A DNA stretch of 64,000 bases from Aristolochia californica (lineage: Eukaryota; Streptophyta; Magnoliopsida; Piperales; Aristolochiaceae). Where the stretch lies: the NCBI GenBank assembly GCA_029961685.1, contig JARWKL010000009.1, positions 26,305,208-26,369,207 of the forward strand, given 5' to 3'. The notes under the pieces were generated by a model. The model was not told the DNA's origin. It made no database searches and worked only from the letters and a program-made list of their open reading frames with translations. Position numbers and translations under genes: made by a program. This document shows positions 57,203 to 64,000 of this stretch, piece by piece. The first letter of the stretch is position 1. Each line of letters starts with the position of its first letter.

Positions 57203-58069
57203 AATATCATTGTAAAATCGATGATTGGTTACGCGGCGTTGTTAAACCAGTGGCAATGATTCTTCCGGCGAGTGAGTCTCTTCGGACCAATAGCCCTGCA
57301 GCCTCAGGTATTCCAGCCAATAATACCAATATTCGATTTAGTCAAAGATATTATGTTTCTATTACACACAATAGTGACTAATAGTCTCTAATAGGCTCAA
57401 CATGACTTCTGTAGTGACTTAACATTATTCGGGGTTTGATCCTATTCCTGTTGACTTACCACCAAGTAGGCTAAATCACATAGCGACCTCGCAGTTTTTA
57501 GAGGTCCCCAAGCCGTACATATCAACCGAAACAGCTCCTCAGCTACTTCAACAGGGTAGAGCACAACTCCGTTTCATTTTCTACTGCGGAGCGTAGCTGA
57601 ATAACACTAAGCACCAAACTTTGTTCCTATTTGACACTATTTTGACACTATTAGCAAACGACACTATTTCTAAATAGATATTGTTCAAATTAAAATACTA
57701 AGAGTAACTCAAATAGCTACTGTAGAGATCACATAATAAAGCTTGTCGAATGAACAATGAAAACAACTACTGTGGAGATTTATTTATACAAAATGCAAAA
57801 AAATTTAAAACAAACACATACTGTAGAGATTCAAATATAAAAAATATTCAAAAATGAAAATTAAACTATTACATAACTCCCGAAGTTACCGACCGTGTGA
57901 CCGGTCGGCTCCCTCTTTTACTACTCAACCATTACGGCTATTGCACATACTGTGTTTTGTTGGAAAACTTTGTCGAAAATCATCTTCTCTTCTTTTCTGA
58001 CTTCTCTTTGACTTTGCCTTGATTTTTCTCGGATGTTTTTTTTGGATGCCTTGAACTGATTTGGAGCGT
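57203..58069 (-). other. Pararetrovirus leader region
   Basis: About 870 bp without long frames. It holds repeated words of the type ctgtagagattc/ctgtggagatttat at 57720, 57770 and 57830 and a short inverted pair ACCGACCGTGTGACCGGTCGGC near 57890. A long structured leader is usual between promoter and ORF1 in caulimovirids. Confidence 0.5.
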
Positions 58070-58084
58070 CGAATTTATAGCCAG
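58070..58084 (-). promoter_or_regulatory. TATA box of the pararetrovirus promoter
   Basis: The minus strand reads CTGGCTATAAATTCG at the junction between the last ORF region and the leader, the place of the pregenomic RNA promoter in this virus family. Confidence 0.6.
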
Positions 58085-58279
58085 GGAAGTAAAATTCTTC
58101 CCCATTTTTCCCTTAAAAGGAAAGGCGTTCATTTAAAGTTGATGGTTTTTTCATCCTTTTGTATTTCCCTTCTTTACCCTTCCATAATTGCCTTTCGGCG
58201 CCAAAAGTAGGGGTAAGACAATATTTGTCTTCTCTACGTCACTTTTCCTAACATCTCAGAATCTTTTCTGTGTTCCTAT

Positions 58280-59930
58280 TGCTGACGCAGATTTTTAACG
58301 CCATTTTCTGACTTCCTCATTCTAACAAGCTATCGTCAAACAACAGTTTCCTTTTGCACATGCGGCACGCGTGCTTATTTTTGAACGAGGACTGAGTAGT
58401 GCCACAAAAATCTTCCTTTGTTCGTTGGCTTGAAGGAAAGTTTCCATTAAGGATTTTCTTCAAGTCCTCTTTGAGATTCTTCTGAACTATCGCAGGAGTC
58501 TCTTTGAAGCTTTTGGCTACAACTGTTAGGGGAACAAAAGTTTTGTAGACATAGCTTCTTCTCTTCCGGGTTAGCGAGTCGAGATGCTGGATAACATTCT
58601 TTATTTCAGCTATTCACCGGGTTTGCCAGGTTGACTCAAGGCATGGCCTTAATTTAGGCGTAAGCTTTGGGTCGAACTAGGGAACATAGTCGTCCTTGTT
58701 GAGGGCTTCAATAGTGATTATAGATAAGATTGGAAAAAGATTATCTTCTCCAATGACTTCAACAATCACTTAGATGAATTTTAGCTGAAGTCCTTTGCTT
58801 TTTGTTAAGGAACAAAAGCTTGAGTAGGCTCCCATAACGTCTTTTGTCATTCTTTCAATGGTGGATAGATTCGTGGCTTGAAGTACAATTTGGTTGATAA
58901 ATTCGTAGGCAAAGAAAATACCAATATATTTATTGTCCACTTCTGGACCAAGTATCAACTTATTCCACCATTTGCTAGAATTAGTGATAATGAAGGGAGT
59001 ATTAATCCCAATGCCAATATTGTCATTCCATGAATGGAACTAAGTCAGGTTTTTAGCTGATTCGTTTGAACAATCATTGTCCACCTTTTGATGGCATAGC
59101 GAGAGCTATTCAGACATTATGTCCAAGATTTTAGTGGCTTGATTTTCTTTAAAAAAATCAAATTCACTAAATTCTCTTTTGTCTAGTTTACCGGGGCTTT
59201 TCAAACTAGTAAACTCGAACAGGGTAACTAATTTTGTCTTAAATGATTTCTCGTTTTTAGACAAGTTTGTCTCCCTTGGTAAGGGGTCCATTAAAGCTTA
59301 CTTTCTAGCTCGAGACTAGCAGGTAGAAGTCCTTGATTCCTTTGTCTTAGTTGAAGATGGAGTTGTAGCTTCCTTTTCATGCTTTGCATGACCGGTAGAA
59401 GTCCCGGGTCGACTTTTATTCAATTGAATACTAGAGTCATCTGCCTCCCTTTCGACTGACTTTATTGTTTCATTTTCTCACAAAGGACATTCGGTAAGTT
59501 CCAGAGGAGCTTGGCATGTTACGCCATTTTGGAGTTCTTTTAACTCATTAGTTAGTTCTCTAACATTGAGTAGTCAATCACTTCCATTAATCCCGTATTG
59601 GGCACAGTTCTCATCAATTTCTCCTCTTTCAGAAAGAATAAGGAGATTATCGAATAGAGATTGAAGTTGTGGAGAAATACCATTAGAGTGGCTATTGTTA
59701 ATGCAAGGTCCGTCAGTGAGCTACTGAGAGGATCCATTTTCTTCACATGTCTGAAACACAACAAAATTCTTGGGTAAGAGTATAAGGTAGATAATTCTTT
59801 TCTCCTTTAATGTGATCTATAGTGAAAGAGAATTGAAAGAACCACTGCTGCTAGCAGAGTAATCTACCGCAGCAAAGAGAGTCTTCTAAATTATGTTTCA
59901 TAAAACCAACAAAATTTTTACAGTCGGTTC
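58280..59930 (-). pseudogene. Pararetrovirus ORF region downstream of RNase H, function unknown
   Basis: Between RNase H and the promoter the minus strand carries several open pieces: 59552-59764, 59106-59291 and 58770-58958, with codon-like text running between them through a few stops to about 58280. I do not recognise the product. Some caulimovirids have an extra ORF at this place (for example an inclusion-body/transactivator or an unnamed ORF2). Confidence 0.5.
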
Positions 59931-59939
59931 TAACTAGAA

Positions 59940-60186
59940 ACTCTTTAGGAGCAAGCTAAATATAAAATTTCTAAATCCCATTTTTCACTGCTAAAATTTC
60001 TTTCTCATAAGAAGGATAATTAATTTTAGTTGGTATGAATGTTCCTGAAGTGTGTTTACATACTTTTTCAGAATCACCTATTTTACATTTTAGTACTGCT
60101 GCCCATGTGTGGTTTGAGGTGTCGATTTCTAAAATTAAATTGGCATCTAGATCGGGTAATGTTAACATTGGGAGGTGAGTTAACAT
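59940..60186 (-). pseudogene. Pararetrovirus RNase H remnant
   Basis: The 71-aa frame holds an RNase H start with a D at the catalytic place (LEIDTSN), WAAVLK, a SGTF block and NYPSYEKEILAV. The pattern SGTF...NYP..EKE is the caulimovirid form. It is cut by a stop at 59971. Confidence 0.85.
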
Positions 60187-60283
60187 TTGTTTGATCCTAA
60201 TTACCCTAGAACTGTCATTGGGAGTCCATTCCCATCCTTTTACAAACTTTGTTGGAAGGGTTTTCTTGCCTCTACTAAATTTT

Positions 60284-61008
60284 CTATAAATTGCTCTGCA
60301 TAAGGCATCCTAAAAATCTCTGAAGTTGTTTTATGTTCTCTATTACATCAGGGAATGATGAAATCTTTCCGAGAATAAGATTTTGGAGAACAATTTCTCC
60401 TTTGGAAATATTTAAGCCTAAGAAATCTATCTTAGTACAGAACAGTTCCAATTTCTTTTTGCGAAGGGCAATCCCATCAGACTTTAAGGTATTTAATACC
60501 TTAAGTAATTTTTCTTTATGCTGATCTTTGTTTTTAGAGAAAACTAAGATATCGTCAACATAAACTAAACAAAATTTAAAGAATGGTTTGAGGATATCAT
60601 CCATTCTTCTTTGAAATATATTTGGAGTTTATTTCAACCTAAAGGGCATTACAAGCCACTCAAAGTGTCCTGAAGGACAACTGAATACAATTAAGGGAAT
60701 AGCTCTTTCGGTTAACCAAATTTGCCAAAACCCTTATTTGCAATCAAACTTAGAAAACCATTGTTTTCCTCGTATTGATGATATTAACTTTTCCTTGTTT
60801 GGATGGTAATAACCATCCATCTTGGTTGCTTCATTAACCTTTTTGTAGTTAATGACCATCTTTTTTTTCCACGTTTAATCTCAGCATGATTTCTAACTAG
60901 AAAAGCTGGAGATGTATGTGGAGAGTAACTTGCTATAATTAATACTTGTGAGAGAAAATCGCTTATTTGGGTTGAGAATTTCTCAACATCCAAAGGTGTA
61001 TTGACCAT
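60284..61008 (-). pseudogene. Pararetrovirus reverse transcriptase remnant
   Basis: ORF 60284-60604 contains the catalytic box YVDDILVFS and the following thumb text (FLGLNISKG). ORF 60784-61008 contains the RT entry block SPHTSPAFLVRNHAE. The stretch between them is readable only with frame changes and stops. Aspartates of YVDD are present, yet the chain is broken in at least two places. Confidence 0.88.
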
Positions 61009-61009
61009 T

Positions 61010-61610
61010 GGTTTTTCTCGTATTTCCTTGATGGGTCAAGGAGCTCGAGATCAGCATATGATTTCTGCTTATTCCACCATTCTAAGGGTTTTTCAAAATA
61101 GGTGGATTCTAGAAGTATTTGTACTTCGGGATCGCAAGATTCTGCGAGGAGCAGAGATTCACAGGGGGAACCTCATCACCACACTTGCTGCATTTTTTGA
61201 AGGCTTCATGGAGTTGAATTCCATTGACAAAGATGGCATAAGCTTTGGTTGGTTTAATGACATAAGCAAATACTATATCACAGTTTACTTCACGTCTTGA
61301 AAGACATGGAAGATGATAATTTTTGGTGTTTATTCAACAGGTGCTTGGAACATTAAACATTCATTTCCTAGGACTAAATCGGGTCCGAAGTTTGTTGATT
61401 TTCCTAAAGTAAGTAGTGAAAGAATTAGAAATTGTTCACCTCCAATGTCAAGATGAATGTTTTTGGCTTCAAATGGGAGACAAAGAATTTCTCCGGAGCC
61501 AATTGTTACTCATGGGGGAGCATCTAGAATTTTCGAGAGGGTGTTCGGAAGCCAGGTATGTCAGGCAAGACAAAAGGTACTCATGGGGGAGGATCTAAAA
61601 TTTTCCAGTT
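61010..61610 (-). pseudogene. Pararetrovirus protease end and linker
   Basis: Minus-strand text upstream of RT is in frame pieces, with a stretch (about 61330-61450) resembling the end of a retropepsin (LVLGNE-type block). The active-site D-T/S-G could not be found. A word tactcatgggggag.atcta.aatttt occurs twice (61508 and 61577), a small duplication at the border with the NaB leader. Confidence 0.5.
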
Positions 61611-62885
61611 TTTTTATTTCTGCTCTTCATCCATTGTTGTTGTTGGATTATGATTTCTGGTTCAAATTATATTCTCCATTACTGCCATTGCCCGCTGTTA
61701 TCATCTGGTCATCTTGCGATTTCATTATTTTTGGTAAGCACTATGTTATTCTGTTGGGTAACATCCCAAACACCAGCCAGCTAGCCAGCTCCATTTGTGG
61801 AATTCACCTTCCAGCGACGAGACGAGTTGTTTCAATTTTGGAGGCCGATGACAACAAAATAGTTCTGACGATGCTAGCTAATAGATCCCGCCAGCTTTGT
61901 TGCCATTTTTGGATGAGTTTTTTACATTCTGGTGCTGATAACTCTGTCTATCCTCACTCTATCGAGACACAAGCACAAAAAGCTGTAATTCTGGACGGTT
62001 ACTGATTATCTAGTTTTTTTCGATGAATCCATTACAACGTCAGCGTCGGGGAAGATGATGTACTACTGCTGGAGTTTTTGTCGTTCTCTATTTGGCGCCT
62101 TTGCCGAAGAAGAAGAAAGCGCAAAGGGAAGCTGAGTCGAAGACGGAGACTCCTTCGCTATCTCTTTGAGAATTATTCACTCTGTTGGGGCCGTTGATCT
62201 TCCTGAGCGCCAGCTATGGCTTGCTGTTTTTTGGAAGTTGTCATCGTCAACATTCTGCTTGATTCCTGGTGATGCTCTTATTTCAGAAAGTTTCTGTTTC
62301 CGTCTTGTCTTCAAGATTTCTCAAGTGGATTGTTGTTATTCAAAAAATTTCCTCCTGAAGAACTCTCTATTTCCGCTCTGATACCATGTTGATTTTCAGG
62401 ACTCCATGAATTTAACTCATGGAGAATAAAGGAGAGAAACCCATTGGGAGAAAACTGGAGGAAGAAGGGTTATGGACTTGATTCTTAACCCTCCCCTTGA
62501 GCTCTATTTATAGATTTATGAAACTATTGTATTACAATAATACCCCGTAACTTAGGGTTTAGGGTTTTAACCCTGGAACTTTAACTTAATTACATTAATG
62601 TCATCTCTATGAGATGATTCTTTATTTATCATCCTGCCATCATTGTATGTGGGCCCATGGGCCTTCTCTTTGATCTATGGGCCTTGAGCCCGTCTTCTAT
62701 ATCTCTTGGTTGCATGGGTCTTCCTTGGTCTTATGGGCTTGGGCCCATTTTCTAATACACTTAGATATGTGGGCCCTATCTTCCAACACTCCCCCTCAAG
62801 CTGGGGGTGAGTGAACAACATGAACTCCCAACTTGCTACAAATGATGTATAAAATATTTTTTGTATAAAATAGCACATCTTCCAA
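61611..62885 (-). mobile_element. NaB-7: one LTR with element sequence on both sides
   Basis: To the left of the LTR (62387-62788) lies a primer site (TGGTATCAGAGCGG on the minus strand, 62373-62386) and a leader to about 61611. To the right lies a polypurine tract and the pol relic CSKLGVHVVHSPPA (62789-62870), cut at 62885. So the LTR serves as 5' LTR for sequence on its left and 3' LTR for sequence on its right, as in a tandem element. Confidence 0.75.
62387..62788 (-). repeat. LTR of NaB-7
   Basis: TGTTGATTTTCAGGAC to CTTCCAACA on the plus strand, 402 bp, with the GGGCCCATA-type words of the NaB family and ctatttatag near 62510. Confidence 0.85.
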
Positions 62886-64000
62886 CGCTAACATCAAACC
62901 ATATCTTGAAGGTGCTAAGAGTCAACTTCTTAGTTCTTCCACGATTCCCACCTTTGATGATGTATGTGTCATACTTCTCCGTATTCCAGAGGTTTCTTCC
63001 TCTAAAACTGTAGTATCCTTCTCTATGTACTCTGGACATAGGGGAACATCATCTGACTTAGGCTGAGGTCGAGGTAGAAATTATAGAGGAGGCCAAGGAA
63101 GAGGTGGAAGGAATGGGTTTGAATGAACAAATGGGAAGCAATGCACTTATTGCGGGAAATTTGGCCACTCTAGAGACCAATGCTTCCATTTGAAAGATTG
63201 TTCCTACTATGGCATCCAAGGCTAACCAGACGAGAAACTCAATGGCAAACCAGACGAGAATAAGGCTAACCAAGCCTAAGTGAGTGAAACAAAATAAGAT
63301 CAGTCTACCACATCACCAACAAAGAAAACATTGACTGATGAAGAGTATGAGATGTTCCAGAAAATTAGAACAATGATAGGTTCTACTCCAAGTACTTCCT
63401 CAACTACCGCTGCCACCACCGCTTGAGGTATACTATCTGCCTCTTCTTCATCCTGGACAATTGACTCAAGAACCTCCGAGCATCTTTTAGGTAACAAAAT
63501 TTTATAGCACTCAGTTTCTCCATATCCTTCAAATAAAAATGTTACCATAGCTGACAGATCCCAAACTAAAGTTCAAAGGAAAGGAACAACTTCTATCACA
63601 CCATCACTTCCACTCACTGATATCCTTTTTGTACCTTCCCTTTAAATATTTTATCAGTTAGTCAGCTCACTAAACATTTTCATTGCTCCTTCACCTTCTC
63701 ACCCACTTCTTGTGTGTTTCAGGATCTTATAACGAAGCAGGTTATTGGTGAAGGCCATGAACAAGGCGGGTTCTACTACCTAGATGTGCCAAAAATAAAT
63801 ACTGTTTCCACCAATGAAACTAAAATCAGGTTATGGTGCAACCGATTGGGACATCCATCCATTCAATCTCTTCATCATATTTTTCCTACTCTTCAAACGA
63901 GGTCAGAGTTTCAATGTGAAGTTTGTCAAATGAGTAAACATCAGAGGTCTACATACTCACCTCATCCAGAAGTTAAAAGTGTCACTCCATTTGCCTTAAT
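62886..64000 (+). pseudogene. CopC-2: copia gag end, protease, pre-integrase
   Basis: Plus-strand text: NIKPYLEGAKSQLLSSSTIPTFDDVC (gag), a glycine/arginine-rich stretch, the CCHC knuckle CTYCGKFGHSRDQC (63142-63183, intact), EEYEMFQKIRTMIGS, the protease with WTIDSRTSEHLLGN (D-S-R in place of D-S-G), SLPLTDILFVPS, and the pre-integrase LWCNRLGHPSIQSLHHIF to the window's end. Several stops. It is a close relative of CopC-1 at 51.0-52.1 kb. The 5' part is missing at the NaB-7 joint. Confidence 0.87.

Larger units (their letters stand above)
56576..61610 (-). mobile_element. Endogenous pararetrovirus (Caulimoviridae), permuted and degraded
   Basis: Minus-strand order from right to left: protease end, RT, RNase H, a further ORF region, a TATA box with noncoding leader, a tRNA-iMet-like primer site, and the beginning of a first ORF that is cut at about 56576. 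This is the order of a circular caulimovirid opened inside pol. RT and RNase H text is closer to Caulimoviridae than to gypsy elements, there are no LTRs, and no integrase is seen. About 5 kb of a genome that is usually 7-8 kb remains. Stops and frameshifts are frequent, so it cannot yield virus as it stands. Genus is not determined; a florendovirus-like or petuvirus-like source is possible. Confidence 0.8.

Noticed and set aside
61001..61300. 99-codon plus-strand ORF
   Set aside because: Antisense to the viral protease-RT linker.
61457..62005. 182-codon plus-strand ORF
   Set aside because: It crosses the border of the pararetrovirus and the NaB leader and matches no family; chance frame.
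1..64000. rRNA or tRNA genes
   Set aside because: No tRNA cloverleaf or rRNA stretch was found; tRNA-like words are retroelement primer sites.

Overview
The window is nuclear DNA of a flowering plant, most likely a dicot; I cannot name the species. The signs are one intron-split gene of a plant-type PP2C phosphatase with GT-AG introns, AT-rich flanks, and dense plant retroelements (Ty1/copia, Ty3/gypsy of Athila/Tat type, a LINE, a TRIM) plus an integrated plant pararetrovirus. Only the phosphatase looks like an intact host gene. All other coding matter is broken by stops, frameshifts, deletions or nested insertions.

Names used here. CopA: a Tnt1/Tork-like copia family whose LTRs read TGTTAGGAATTAG on the plus strand here. 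CopC: copia elements with a different gag. NaB: a copia-derived family without pol that keeps only the last codons of pol (peptide CSKLGVHDVLSPPA) next to its polypurine tract. NaB LTRs resemble the CopC LTR at 49.5 kb.

Layout. 0-4.5 kb: a copia RNase H piece, then a CopA element with both LTRs and a 5-bp TSD (minus). 4.5-7.8 kb: unassigned DNA, then a 5'-truncated NaB (plus) split by an 818-bp solo LTR. 7.8-9.5 kb: LINE reverse transcriptase remnant (plus). 9.7-13.1 kb: 5' part of a copia element (minus), then a NaB fragment (plus). 14.4-19.2 kb: the PP2C gene (minus, eight coding exons, 294 aa). 19.9-25.6 kb: NaB nested in NaB (minus). 25.6-28.7 kb: a decayed copia (plus) with a solo CopA LTR in gag. 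28.7-33.8 kb: CopA LTR pieces in inverted order, then two NaB copies head-on, giving long inverted-repeat arms. 33.8-34.9 kb: CopA integrase/RT piece (plus). 34.9-44.6 kb: Athila-like gypsy element (minus), its gag split by a complete NaB. 44.6-49.5 kb: second CopA (minus) holding a 347-bp TRIM and a solo CopA LTR. 49.5-55.4 kb: CopC 5' half (plus), another LTR/leader piece, and a copia 3' half (minus). 55.4-56.6 kb: copia fragment and tandem SIRE-like LTR starts, with another solo CopA LTR. 56.6-61.6 kb: endogenous pararetrovirus (minus) in circularly permuted order. 61.6-62.9 kb: a NaB LTR with element sequence on both sides. 62.9-64 kb: CopC-like gag-protease (plus), running off the window.

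The region reads as a layered record of insertions beside one conserved signalling gene. The order can be read from TSDs and interrupted reading frames. The least ordinary items are the very small TRIM, the NaB family with its likely CopC helper, the NaB inverted pair, and the permuted pararetrovirus.
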